NCBI RefSeq assembly: GCF_008017455.1 | Contig: NZ_VRTY01000047.1 | Span: forward strand, 1 to 45,783 | Reading direction: 5' to 3' | Source: Pontibacter qinzhouensis | Lineage (GTDB): Bacteria; Bacteroidota; Bacteroidia; Cytophagales; Hymenobacteraceae | Length of the DNA stretch: 45,783 nucleotides | Shown here: piece after piece, positions 23,534 to 34,100 of the stretch | How positions within the stretch are numbered: position 1 is the stretch's first letter | How the letters are laid out: every line of letters begins with the position of its first letter | The notes under the pieces: model-generated | The model's database searches: none | What the model saw: only the letters and a program-made list of their open reading frames with translations | What the model was told of the DNA's origin: nothing | Translations under genes and position numbers: made by a program

Positions 23534-25138
23534 CTATTTTATAGAGGCTACCAGCGTGGTAACAGAACGGGGAGCTAAGGTTAGTTCGCTGGCAGGTTGT
23601 AAAGGAGTACCTGGCTTTAAGTTTTCATCAGCTGTCGTTACATACGATCTGATATTTCCAATATTCCCTCCATGCACATTCAGTTTCATTTTTGCAGCGG
23701 TTATACCTGCATTCACCACCACCGTAACCAGTTGCTGGTTAGCAGCATCCAGGTAAGAAGATGCAAGCAATGTGTTATCCGCTGTTTTCCCGCTTAACAA
23801 CTCTGTTTGCACCCTTGTAGCTCCAGGCCGTATAAAGCGGCTGTAATTACCTAATGCCCAAAGCATTTTGCTATCTGAGTAGCTACCGTCGGTCTTGTGC
23901 TGGTCTACATACACCAATCCATCTTTATAATTATAAGGCGAAACAGCTAGCCACCACTGCCAGGCTGTTGCATTGGCCACAGTTAAATCGTTATGTATAA
24001 CGCGTGCCATGTAAATGGCAGGGTCGATACCCAAGTCTCGTTTATTTCCCTCTATCTCACCTGCATTATCTCCTAAAATACAGTATTCCGATTGCCAGAA
24101 CTTTAAACCAGGCACTGTTGCTACCTTTTCAGCTACTTGTTTTCGTTTCTGCACTGCCTGATCGAAAGGTGAGGTCGTGAAATAACTATGCCCTGAAATT
24201 ACTTTCCCGACATGCGATAAGTTGCCAATGTAATGAGGTGAACCACTGTTAAAGAAGGCATCAATCTGGTTACCTCTGTTCGGCTTATCGTCGTGAGTGT
24301 AGAGGTAATCAATTTTTCCGGCCTCTGCTATGTCTATTGCAGTAGTCAGGTTTTTTCTTGCAAGAGATGTATTTAACGCTCTTACAATGCCTGCAATGTG
24401 CTCGTTCATGAATGGTGTGCCTTCCTGGCCTCCATCGCTCCAGTCCCATTGCGGCTCATTAACCGGGCTTATGTAGCGAAACCGGATGCCGTGTGCCTGC
24501 TCTACCCCCTGCACAACATCCGTCAGGTATTCAGCAAAGGCACCGTAGTTTTCTGATGCCAGGTTGGGCTTTCCATCAGATGCAAAGGCTTTTCCATTCG
24601 TTGTCAGGTTTACAGGCGGACTGTTGGGGAAAGCCAGGAAATTCTCGACTCCACGCTCCTGCGCTGCTTTAAGAAACCATACTTGTCCTGCCTGCCGTTG
24701 CCAGTTATAGCTCCCGTTCTGTTCCAGAAACGACTCTGCCCGCCGCCATTCGTCTTTTATGCCGCTCTGCTCCCCCTGCTGTGTACTGCCGGCCCCCAGG
24801 TTAAAACGCCATAGCGAAAGCCCGATACCTACAGGCTGACCACTTGCGCTGGTATCGGTACTAAAAAGCAGATCTGCAATACCATTTCTTTTGGCATCTG
24901 GCCAGTTGCCTACAAACTGGCAGGCCCAGGCATCAGAGGCAGCAAAATTGTCGATGGTCTGGTAGGTTTCTGATAGGTTTATATTCGCTGTTACCTCTTT
25001 TACCTGAACGGATGCGGAATCTTTATCCTGGCTATCGTCCTGCACATTAGCAGAACATCCGCAGAGAAACAGAAAGGCGAGTAAGCATGGGAGCATGGGG
25101 AGCACAAAATTTCTGCAGGTGGAGATCGTTTTCTTCAT
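23534..25138 (-). CDS. Glycoside hydrolase family 30, endo-beta-1,6-galactanase-like lipoprotein
   Basis: A 534-residue predicted lipoprotein with a lipobox LFLCGCS near residues 22-28. After NLSETYQTIDNFAASDAWAC comes a GH30 (beta/alpha)8 barrel. IGLSLWRFNLGAGS is the strand-1 region, and FLAFPNSPPVNLTTNGKAF the region of the GH30 motif. YISPVNEPQWDW places the acid/base Glu near residue 228, and FWQSEYCILGDN places the nucleophile near residue 351. A side beta-sandwich closes the C terminus. The pattern resembles bacterial and fungal endo-beta-1,6-galactanases more than glucosylceramidases or xylanases, but subfamily needs alignment. As a surface lipoprotein it would cut beta-1,6-galactan side chains of arabinogalactan, feeding SusCD and the GH2. 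A terminator-like hairpin separates it from SusD. Confidence 0.82.
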   Translation of the reverse strand: MKKTISTCRNFVLPMLPCLLAFLFLCGCSANVQDDSQDKDSASVQVKEVTANINLSETYQTIDNFAASDAWACQFVGNWPDAKRNGIADLLFSTDTSASGQPVGIGLSLWRFNLGAGSTQQGEQSGIKDEWRRAESFLEQNGSYNWQRQAGQVWFLKAAQERGVENFLAFPNSPPVNLTTNGKAFASDGKPNLASENYGAFAEYLTDVVQGVEQAHGIRFRYISPVNEPQWDWSDGGQEGTPFMNEHIAGIVRALNTSLARKNLTTAIDIAEAGKIDYLYTHDDKPNRGNQIDAFFNSGSPHYIGNLSHVGKVISGHSYFTTSPFDQAVQKRKQVAEKVATVPGLKFWQSEYCILGDNAGEIEGNKRDLGIDPAIYMARVIHNDLTVANATAWQWWLAVSPYNYKDGLVYVDQHKTDGSYSDSKMLWALGNYSRFIRPGATRVQTELLSGKTADNTLLASSYLDAANQQLVTVVVNAGITAAKMKLNVHGGNIGNIRSYVTTADENLKPGTPLQPASELTLAPRSVTTLVASIK

Positions 25139-25308
25139 TTTAAATATTCTAACTATTTTTCTGATTCAGACTGAGAGGCTACTTCCCGGTATTCAGCATT
25201 TCTACTCTTCTGTTGCAGCAATAGCTCAAACAAGACCTATGCTCTGTTTTCAGGGTGCTGCAAATTGCCACTTCAAGGAAGTTAAGATGCTCACTATTAA
25301 AATAAAAT

Positions 25309-25339
25309 AACAAGGTGCCGTCATTAGTGGCACCTTGTT
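25309..25339 (-). terminator. Terminator downstream of SusD
   Basis: Perfect 11-bp stem AACAAGGTGCC / GGCACCTTGTT with a 9-nt loop, 10 bp after the SusD stop. On the minus strand it is followed by TATTTTATTTTAAT. Likely a partial or full stop between susCD and the hydrolase genes, giving higher susCD expression. Confidence 0.7.
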
Positions 25340-25348
25340 GAAAAAAAT

Positions 25349-27034
25349 TTAGTAGCCTGGATTTTGTTCCAGTTTATTTGCTGAAGCTTGTATTTCTGCT
25401 CTTGGAACAGGTAGCCAATAATGCTTCTTTTCGAATCTTCGACCTTCTAAGGCAATCTTACGATCATATATAAAGTTCTGGCCCTGTTTCGTTACTGCTA
25501 CACCATAAGCAGGAACATTCTCTGTCTCTTCAGCTATTAACCAACGGCGCACATCGTAGAAGCGATGCTCTTCAAAAGCTAATTCTACCTGACGCTCGTT
25601 CTGAATACGCTTCCGCATCTGTTCCTGAGAAAGCCCCTGTGGCAATGGTGGCATGTTTACTCCTGCCCGCTGGCGAACCTGATTAACTGCTGCGTACACC
25701 GATGCGTCTGGTCCTGTGGCCTCATTTTGTGCTTCTGCATAGTTCAGCAGAATTTCTGCGTAACGGAAATAAATCCAGGGCTGCCGGCCGGCCACATTCC
25801 AGGGGTTTTGAATCGGGTTCTCATCATCCATGAACTTGCGCAAATAATAGCCTGTCTGAGAGGTATTCCAGCTGGAAGGTCCATCCTGGCTGTCTCTTCC
25901 GCCTGGTCTGAAGGTTTCGACTGCTCTGCCTCTGTACTGCGCTCCGTTATACAGAATAGTTGCATAAAAACGAGGATCTCTGTTCGTGTACGGAGCCTGT
26001 GTATTGTAACCGGAAGCCGGATCGTTAATAGCTCTTCCGTTAGCCATCTCATAGGCATCGACCAGGTTTTGCAGCGGCGTGTTTCCGCCCCAGGCATCAT
26101 ACCCGTTAGGGCCATTGGCTATTTCGAGTGCCGTATGCCGTGAGTTTAGGTTATAATAGCGGGCAAAAATTATCTCGCTGTTATTACCTTCTTCGTCAAT
26201 GAACATGCTGGCATAATCTGAGCTTATGCTGTACTGATTTAAGTCCATGACAGCCTTTGCTGCTTCGGCAGACTGCTGCCAGGTAACAGTAGTACCGTTT
26301 TCTTTATACAGTGGGCTGGCAGCATAGAGCAGCAACCGCGATTTTAATGCTAAGGCAGCTCCTTTGGTTGCTCTGCCTTTTCCCCAGTTTGAGCTATGGT
26401 TCATAGGAAGTACCTCTGCGGCCAGGTTCAGCTCACTTACAGCATATTCTAAACCCTCCTGAATACTGGAACGCTTAAATATTGCCGGGTCACTGAAATC
26501 GTCTCCCAGTTCTGCTACTCTATCACCCAGTAAAACTACACGTCCGTAGTTGCGGATGAGGTCGTGGTAACGGAAGGCCCTGATAAACCTTAGCTCTGCG
26601 GTTAGCAGGTTCTTGTGCGCCTGGCTCATCTGCACCTCTTCGATGTGAGCCAGTGCATAGTTTACTTCTCTGATACTGCGGTAGCTTCTTCCCCACAGGG
26701 CTCCGGCAATACCTGTATTTTCAGGCGATAACTGGCCACGTTGAATCAGCCAGGTATTATCGTCGCTTCTATAAATCGATTCGTCTGTCAGGGAACCCCA
26801 TAGGGCATATTCCCAACCTCTGCCAAAGCCAGGAGGAGCTCCATCTCCCTCCTTATCAATCTGCCTGGCTCCTAAGTACCTGTTAATCACAAATGCTTCG
26901 AACAATACAGAGTCGCCTACAATGGCATCATCAGATAAGCGATCTGTTGGTGTTACGTCCAGAAAATCCTCTTTACACGATGTAAAAGTGGTTGCCAGGC
27001 CAATGGCCAGGGCTAAAAATATAGTAGACTTCAT
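25349..27034 (-). CDS. SusD/RagB-family nutrient-binding lipoprotein
   Basis: A 561-residue outer-membrane lipoprotein (lipobox TTFTSC at residues 15-20) of the SusD family. It keeps the typical layout: N-terminal FLDVTPTDRLSDDAIV, a TPR-like helical scaffold (ALWGRSYRSIREVNYALAHIEEV, LTAELRFIRAFRYHDLIRNYG, RATKGAALALKSRLLLYAAS), and C-terminal ILLNYAEAQNEATGP, INQVRQRAGV-like and ERQVELAFEEHRFYDVRRW segments. It ends with QNPGY, the usual SusD terminus. It forms the lid on the SusC channel and selects the glycan at the cell surface. The stop of SusC lies 17 bp upstream, so the two are cotranscribed. Confidence 0.95.
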   Translation of the reverse strand: MKSTIFLALAIGLATTFTSCKEDFLDVTPTDRLSDDAIVGDSVLFEAFVINRYLGARQIDKEGDGAPPGFGRGWEYALWGSLTDESIYRSDDNTWLIQRGQLSPENTGIAGALWGRSYRSIREVNYALAHIEEVQMSQAHKNLLTAELRFIRAFRYHDLIRNYGRVVLLGDRVAELGDDFSDPAIFKRSSIQEGLEYAVSELNLAAEVLPMNHSSNWGKGRATKGAALALKSRLLLYAASPLYKENGTTVTWQQSAEAAKAVMDLNQYSISSDYASMFIDEEGNNSEIIFARYYNLNSRHTALEIANGPNGYDAWGGNTPLQNLVDAYEMANGRAINDPASGYNTQAPYTNRDPRFYATILYNGAQYRGRAVETFRPGGRDSQDGPSSWNTSQTGYYLRKFMDDENPIQNPWNVAGRQPWIYFRYAEILLNYAEAQNEATGPDASVYAAVNQVRQRAGVNMPPLPQGLSQEQMRKRIQNERQVELAFEEHRFYDVRRWLIAEETENVPAYGVAVTKQGQNFIYDRKIALEGRRFEKKHYWLPVPRAEIQASANKLEQNPGY

Positions 27035-27051
27035 AATTTGCTGTTTAAATA

Positions 27052-30000
27052 TTAAAACCTAACATTTACCCCCAGGTTCACGATTCTCTGTTGTGGGTAG
27101 AACTGCGCGTTACCAGAATTGGTCTCCGGATCGAAATCCTTCACTTTACTGAAGGTGAGCAGGTTAAAGGCATTTGCATAAATTCTCAGGTTCTGAAGTT
27201 TAATTTTAGACATCAATTGAGTGGGGAGGTTATATCCGAGTTCTACGTTCTTTAATCTTACAAATGCAGTGTTGTATAACCAGAAGTCGCTCGGAAAAAG
27301 ACCTCCGCTAACAGATGATCCTGATCTTGTATCTACACGAGGATAAGAACCTCCAGGATTAGCAGGGCTCCACCTGTTTTCAGCCCATGAGTTAAAGTAA
27401 TTACCGCTTATTCCTACGTCTGGCAGCACATATTGCCTTACTCTGCCCTGCCCCTGAAACAGAACTGAAATATCGAAGTTCTTGTATTCTGCGCCCAGGT
27501 TAACGCCATAAACAATCTGCGGGATGTTGCCCAGCTCTGTTCTCACCATATCATCTGCCGTAATTTGTCCATCACGGTTATGATCTTCATAAATTAAATC
27601 GCCCAGCTTGGTTCCTGATGGATGTGGGTAGTTATCTAAATCTTCCTGCGTCCTGAAAATACCGATCGTTTTGTATAGCAGGTAGCTATTCATTGGTCTG
27701 CCTGTCTCTCTTTGGTAATCTAAGACCTCAGGAGCCTCGTCTCTAAACACAATTTTGTTTGTAGCATAAGTTATGTTACCCGATATGTTGTACTTGAAGT
27801 CACCGGATGATTTACTGTACCCAAGTGTTGCTTCAATACCGTTGTTATCGACCTGACCAATGTTCTCTGAAGGCACCAGCGGATCTGAGCCATATGGGTT
27901 AACTATACCGGTAACATTAGGTACAGAGGCATTTCTGTTAGCCAGAATATCTTTTCTTTTCTGCTGGAAGTAGATAAACTCAAAAGAAAAATCTTTGAGG
28001 AAATTACCATTCAACCCGATATCAGTTTTTTGGGCTACTTCCCAGGTAATATTCGGATTGGCAAGTTTGATCAGGTTAATGCCCGGATGAACTACTCCCC
28101 CAATAACATATCTGTTATCGAAGGCATAGTTATTTATAAACTGATTCGAACCAACGTTATCGTTTCCAAGCCTGCCATAAGAAGCGCGCAGTTTTAAGTC
28201 ATCAAAAAACGGAACGCTGTTTCTAAACCAGGCCTCTTCTGAAAGACGCCAGCCCACAGAAATACCCGGAAAATAACCGTATCTGCTGTTTCTCGGAAAA
28301 TTAGCAGACCCGTCTACACGCATCTGAATTTCGGCCAGGTACTTTTCTTTGTAGTTATAGTTTACTCTGCCCAGGTAACTTCTTCTGGTAAATACCCAGC
28401 TCCAGCCTGCGTTGTTCCTGTCGTTTTCGCCGGTTCCACCCTGCGATAATTCGGGAGTCAGCGGTGTAGGGAAGTTTCTTCTGCTTGCCTCAAAATGCTC
28501 TAACCGGTTTTCACTCTGCTCATATCCTATAAAAGCACCAATACCATGGTCACCAAACTGGCGGTTAAGGTTAAGCTTAATATTAGAAGTTACCAGGGTG
28601 GTATTCTCCTGTGCCTGGAATAAAGAAGCATTTGGTTCACCTACCGTAACAGGTCTGTAAGTATCACCACCTTCATAGCTGTACACCAGGTACGGCTGTG
28701 TAAACGATTTGGAGAAGTTCTGCCCCTTATCTACCGAGTAAAAACCATCTACCGATAATCCCTCCACGAAAGCCAGATCATAACGTGCCTTTAATATCCC
28801 GTTAAAGATAAGTCTCTGGTTGTTATTAAGACCAGCCGCATCTGTGCCGATCATAATCGGATTAATACCACCTTCTACACCTGCTGAGGGCAGCCCGTTA
28901 GGGTACCTGGCAGGAATAAAAGGATAAGCCCGATACGTATTCCAAAATATTCCTCCAGCCCCATACTGTGGAAACTGCCTGTCTTCCTGCCTGCCCGAAA
29001 GTGAAACACCCACATTAAACCGGTCTGTAATATCTGCATCCAGATTGGTCCTGAAATTATATTGCCTATATTCAGTTGCTCCATTTTTATATAATCCATC
29101 CTGGTACAGCGTACCTAAAGAGGCATAGTACCTTACATTTTCAGTTCCGCCGTTAACTGAGAGGCTTTGTCTGTTTTGAAGTGCAACAGGGTTCAGAACT
29201 TCTTTCAGCCAGTTTGTATTGGGGTAGTTTAAAGGATCAGATCCGTTTCTGAAAAGCTCAAGCTCTTCTGCGGTGTAGCGTTGGTTAAGGCCGCCTGCAG
29301 TGTTATTATAATAATCGATTTCGTTTAGTATGGTAGCATACGTAGCTGCATCAGCAAACTCTGGTAAACGCGTTGGCGACGAAAATCCTTGGTTATAGTT
29401 ATAGGAAACTGTTGGCTTGCCTGTAGTTCCACGCTTGGTTGTTACTAAAATAACACCATTAGCGGCACGGTTACCATATACAGCAGCAGAAGCATCTTTT
29501 AAGACCGTTATGCTTTCTATGTCATTAGGGTCTAGCCTGTCTAAACCGCCAATCTGACCTGGAACACCATCTACTACTATCAACACATCATTATTTCCGG
29601 TGGTAGCCAAACCTCTTACGCGTACTTCGGCACCATCGTAGCCAGGCTCACCGCCCCGGTTGTTTATAATAACACCCGAAACCCGCCCCGCAATGGCATT
29701 CGAAACATTGGGTTGAGGGCTTCTGTTTATAGCTTCACCTCCTACCTCAGAAATGGAACCCGTTACAGTTGCTTTTCGCTGTGTTCCATAACCTACCACC
29801 ACTACTTCGTCAAGGGCTTTGGCATCTGAACTAAGCTGCACATTAACTGTAGTTCTGTTGTTTAAAGGTATTTCCTGCGTCAGAAATCCTATAAATGAGA
29901 ACACGAGTACGTCATTCGGAGCTGTAACAGTAATGGCATAATTACCTTCAGCATCAGTAGGTGCAGCTACAGAGCTTCCCTTAAGTAGCACTGTAACGCC

Positions 30001-30135
30001 GGGCAGACCGGTTCCGCTTTCATCTGTAACTTTACCCTGTACCGAAATACTTTGGGCAAATGCCGCTGTCAAAGAAAGAATGAAGAGCGGAAAAGCGAGT
30101 ATGTATCTCATCTTTTTGAATAAATAGTGTTTCAT
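27052..30135 (-). CDS. SusC/RagA-family TonB-dependent transporter
   Basis: A TonB-linked outer-membrane protein of 1027 residues if started at 30135 (MKHYLFKKMRYILAFPLF); a start at 30111 is also possible. The signal peptide ends near FAQSI. A carboxypeptidase-regulatory-like domain follows (VQGKVTDESGTGLPGVTVLL, about 30-110). Next is the DEVVVVGYGTQRK segment that acts as TonB box in this family, then the plug (ISGVIINNRGGEPGYDGAEV-like, VDGVPGQ, ESITVLKDASAAVYGNRAAN) and the 22-strand barrel to the terminal NLGVNVRF. It imports oligosaccharides together with SusD. A long gap of about 1 kb lies upstream and must hold the promoter. Confidence 0.95.
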   Translation of the reverse strand: MKHYLFKKMRYILAFPLFILSLTAAFAQSISVQGKVTDESGTGLPGVTVLLKGSSVAAPTDAEGNYAITVTAPNDVLVFSFIGFLTQEIPLNNRTTVNVQLSSDAKALDEVVVVGYGTQRKATVTGSISEVGGEAINRSPQPNVSNAIAGRVSGVIINNRGGEPGYDGAEVRVRGLATTGNNDVLIVVDGVPGQIGGLDRLDPNDIESITVLKDASAAVYGNRAANGVILVTTKRGTTGKPTVSYNYNQGFSSPTRLPEFADAATYATILNEIDYYNNTAGGLNQRYTAEELELFRNGSDPLNYPNTNWLKEVLNPVALQNRQSLSVNGGTENVRYYASLGTLYQDGLYKNGATEYRQYNFRTNLDADITDRFNVGVSLSGRQEDRQFPQYGAGGIFWNTYRAYPFIPARYPNGLPSAGVEGGINPIMIGTDAAGLNNNQRLIFNGILKARYDLAFVEGLSVDGFYSVDKGQNFSKSFTQPYLVYSYEGGDTYRPVTVGEPNASLFQAQENTTLVTSNIKLNLNRQFGDHGIGAFIGYEQSENRLEHFEASRRNFPTPLTPELSQGGTGENDRNNAGWSWVFTRRSYLGRVNYNYKEKYLAEIQMRVDGSANFPRNSRYGYFPGISVGWRLSEEAWFRNSVPFFDDLKLRASYGRLGNDNVGSNQFINNYAFDNRYVIGGVVHPGINLIKLANPNITWEVAQKTDIGLNGNFLKDFSFEFIYFQQKRKDILANRNASVPNVTGIVNPYGSDPLVPSENIGQVDNNGIEATLGYSKSSGDFKYNISGNITYATNKIVFRDEAPEVLDYQRETGRPMNSYLLYKTIGIFRTQEDLDNYPHPSGTKLGDLIYEDHNRDGQITADDMVRTELGNIPQIVYGVNLGAEYKNFDISVLFQGQGRVRQYVLPDVGISGNYFNSWAENRWSPANPGGSYPRVDTRSGSSVSGGLFPSDFWLYNTAFVRLKNVELGYNLPTQLMSKIKLQNLRIYANAFNLLTFSKVKDFDPETNSGNAQFYPQQRIVNLGVNVRF

Positions 30136-30587
30136 ATCTAAGTATTTTGGGGTTAATTTTGAAGTCATTTTGAATATGCTAATTCCCGTTTTCAGCAGTT
30201 TCTTATATAAATAGCTAATATACTGGGCTGAGATAGAGAATGCTGTTTCTACCTTCCCAGGTTTTCTTAGCTTCGGTTAAACAGATCAAATATTAAGCAT
30301 TCTTTAAGTGGCTGAAAGAATAAATTATCTTACCAGTTAATTTGAGCACTGACTGCTTAACTCACTAACATTCGTTCTCAAAATTGCTAAACTAGCACCA
30401 GATTCAAGGGGGGGTAAGTTCTACTTTATAGGGGGCGGTTTATTTAATCATTCCATTTTATCTAAAAAAAGGCTGATCAGATATATTATTGGCACTTTTT
30501 ATAATTTTCTCTGGTATGCTTTAAACCAGTTGCTGCTTCAGTGGCACCTGCTGCTCTACCTATATGCAACTAAAACATGTTGGGTGA

Positions 30588-30644
30588 GCCCTTGGCCAAA
30601 TTCGGATGCAAAACCTTCTGAAGGCCAATTTCATTTGAATAATT
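30588..30644 (-). repeat. 57-bp intergenic element, copy 9
   Basis: Minus strand: AATTATTCAAAT, core GGCCTTCAGAAGG, 3' box TGGCCAAGGGC. First of three copies in the gap of about 1 kb between susC and the regulator gene; apart from these copies that gap shows no gene. Confidence 0.8.
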
Positions 30645-30729
30645 AAAAAGGTACCATTGAAGCAGGCTAGCGAATCCGGCAAAGTTTTTTGGTAGTGCTA
30701 AGTAATGGCAAGTAAAATGCGTCGGGTAT

Positions 30730-30786
30730 ACCCTTGACACGATCTGGCCACAAAACCTTCTGGAGGCCAGTTATATTTGAATAATT
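30730..30786 (-). repeat. 57-bp intergenic element, copy 10
   Basis: Minus strand: AATTATTCAAAT, core GGCCTCCAGAAGG, 3' box GTGTCAAGGGT. It is in tandem with copy 9 and shares its CAAAT variant of the 5' box, suggesting local duplication. Confidence 0.8.
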
Positions 30787-30859
30787 GCTCCTTTACCCGG
30801 CACAACGAAGGTGAATGTACTTAGATGCTCCATAGAGTTTTTACTGTCTTGAAGTGGCA

Positions 30860-30916
30860 AATTATTTAAATGAAAATAGTCTTCAGAAGAAAAAAGAGCC
30901 AAACCATGTCAAGGGT
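30860..30916 (+). repeat. 57-bp intergenic element, copy 11
   Basis: AATTATTTAAAT, core GTCTTCAGAAGA, 3' box ATGTCAAGGGT. It resembles copy 1 in the AAAAAAGAG stretch after the core. Confidence 0.78.
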
Positions 30917-31151
30917 TAACAGGGCAGCTCTATGTTTCAAGATAGAGTATTTGAGTGGAGGTGCCGGCATGTGTAGCCCTAGCGGTTTAAAAAATTAGCA
31001 ACGAACCGATGCTTACAATAGGTGCTTCGCTTTTGTGATGCTCGGAAGCCAAACCAATGCTGTAAGCAATTCTGAAGGCAGTAAATCGAACTTAGCCAAA
31101 ATAGGCGGGACTAGTATGGCAAAAAACACGACCGGCCATTAATACACCATG

Positions 31152-34100
31152 TTATATAACTACCGTCTCTTTCAGAACCTTTTCGTTAAGCGTATAACAT
31201 TTATGGAAGGGTTTCCTGTATTTTTTCACGTATTCTGATGGGTTTAGGCCGAACAGCTTTTTAAACTGCTCCCTAAAGTGTTTCATATCACCAAAACCTG
31301 CCTCAAATGCAGCCTCATTTATCCTCAAATCAGTGTCGATGAGTAGGCGCGCCACCTTTCGGAGCCTGATAAACCGCACGAAATCATTTACAGGTCTACC
31401 CGAAATTTCATACACTTTTTTATACAGGTTAGACTGGCTCATACCCATTTCCCGTGCAAAAGTCTTTACTTTAAAACCCGGATCTCCCATATTCCGCTCA
31501 ATCGTCTCGATACAGGCAGCCAAAAAGGTACTATACTCGGCTGATATTTTTAATTTGTTTGTCTTAAGAGTAACTTCATTATAAAAAAAGCGCTGCAGGT
31601 TATCACGGCTTTTCAGAATACTTTCTACCCTGGCTACCAGCAATTCTTTCTCAAATGGTTTGGTAATATAATCTACGGCACCACCCTCTATGCCTTTTAA
31701 CTTCATTTCGGGTGAGGAACTGGCGGTAAGCAGTATAATGGGTATATGATTCAGCGATGGATTCTCCTTTATCTTGCTGCAGAGCTCCAGGCCATTCATG
31801 TGGGGCATCATAATGTCGCTTATTATAACGTCTGGCAAATATTCCTGAGCAAGTTCCAGTCCCTGGTCTCCGTTCTCTGCTTCGTATATGGTGTAGGTGC
31901 TGCTGAAAATCTGCTTCACATACTGCCGAATCTCACTGTTATCTTCCACTAGCAAGAGCGAATTTGTTTCCATTACGAGTTCGTTCAGCTCGTCTTCCGG
32001 AGGGGTTAGGGGCTCGGCCTGCGCCTCTTCTTCCGGCTGCAGGGTTACCTGTAGTTCTTCCAGAAAAGCAGATGGCTTTGCATTGTCCTCCACCATACTA
32101 TCAGCTGAAAGGTGGTGGTTGCCATTAGGTAAGACTACTTTAAAGCTTGTGCCCCTGCCTGGTTCGCTTTCATAGGAAATGCCCCCCTTATGTTGCTCAA
32201 CAAACTTCTTTACCAGGTAGAGCCCAATACCAAAACCTCCTGAGGCCGCCGTTCCGTTGCCATACACTTGCTGAAACTTATTAAACAGCTTGTTGCCTGC
32301 ATCGGCAGGAATACCACAACCACTGTCTTTCACCACTACCTCCACCTGCTGGTCGAGCTGGGCTACATGCAATGTTATCTGTCCGCCGGCAGGAGTAAAT
32401 TTAAACGCATTAGACAGTAAGTTAAAGAGGAGAATCTCCAGCTTCTCATGGTCACCATAAAGTTCAACGGTTGTAGCATCGCAGTTTAAAAGGTAGCGTA
32501 TATCTTTAGTTTTAGCCTGTTGCACAAAGCTAAGGTAAACTTCTTCACAGAGCGAAGCGAAATTGAGCTTACCTATCCGCAGAACATCTTCGCCACTGTC
32601 GGCCTTACGGAAAAGCAGCAACTGGTCTACCAGGCTCAATAACCTGCGGGCGTTCCGGTAAACAACGGCTACATCCTGGTACTCTATATGGTCCCGTTTC
32701 TTATCTACCAGCTCTTTAATAGGGTTTATTATGAGGGTTAACGGCGTACGGAACTCGTGCGAAACGTTGGTGAAGAAGGAAAGTTTCTTCTCGTTCAGTT
32801 CCGCGTCCTTCTCCGCTTTGATGCTGGCTATCTTAAGTTCATACTTCAGGCGATCCTGCTTGGTACGGTAAAAATTGTAAACATAAAGCAGGCCGGCTAC
32901 TACTGCAGCGTAGGCGCAGAAAGCCCACCACGACCTGTACCAAGGCGGTAGCACCTGAATTTGCACAACCCGCTCCTGTTCATTCCAGATACCCTCAGCG
33001 TTGGTAGACTTAATGCGTAAGGTGTAATTCCCTTCTCTAAGGTTAGAGTAACTGGCAGTGCGCTGGTTGTTGGTGTAGTTCCAGGTTTTGTCCCAGTTCT
33101 CCAGCATATAGGCATACGTAATATTATCAGGTGCTGTAAATTCCAAAGCACTAAAATCGAAGGAGATATAGGCTTTGTTGTAAGGCAATGTAATCGTATC
33201 GACACTATACAGCACCTGCCCCGGCTTCATAATATTGTCAGCAGCCGTTACAGGTTTATTAAACAGGCGCAAACCCGAAATAACCAATTCCGGAAATTTA
33301 CTTTCAGTGTTTATACTATCCGGATGAAAGATGTTAAATCCTTTGATTCCTCCAAATAACAGCTCCCCCGAATGTAATTTTAAGGAAGCATTGTAGCTGA
33401 ACTGGTTGCTTTGTAGCCCATCAGCCTCATAAAAATTTTTAAACTGTTTTGTTACCGGATCAAATCTTGAAATTCCGTGGTAAGTACTTATCCAAAGATT
33501 TCCATGATCATCTTCTTCAATTTTATGCACAGTATTATTGGCCAATCCATTTGCCTCCGTAAACGTGGTATATTTACCTTTTTCCGGTTCAAACCATAAC
33601 AGGCCGTTACCCTGGGTTCCGATCCATAGATTCCCTTTACGATCCTGGTAAAGATCGCGGACAGGAAAATCGATGTTATATCGCTGGTGTTTTCCACGTT
33701 TCTTATCTACCCGGATAAGTTCGTAATAAGTACCTAACCATAACGTACCCGACCTGTCTTCCAGAATTGAAATCGCATTTACAAGAGACGTATCATACAC
33801 TTCAAATTGATCGAGGCTCCTGTTAAACAGGTACAAAGGTCCACTCTCCGTTGTTCCTGCCCATAAGTTCTGTTTACTATCTTCGTATAACTTCCATACA
33901 AATTTGTCAGGACCACAAGCATATTGCCTGAAAGTGCCTGCTTCCGGTTCAAACCTGTTTATGCCGCCGCCCCAGGTACCGATCCAGATGTTATTTTCAT
34001 GGTCTCTTAAAATACTTTGAGTATAATTATTACTTAATGCCCCCTTACTGCTTTTGTTATGAACAAAGCTCCTGAAAGTATTATTCTGACGGTCCCAGGC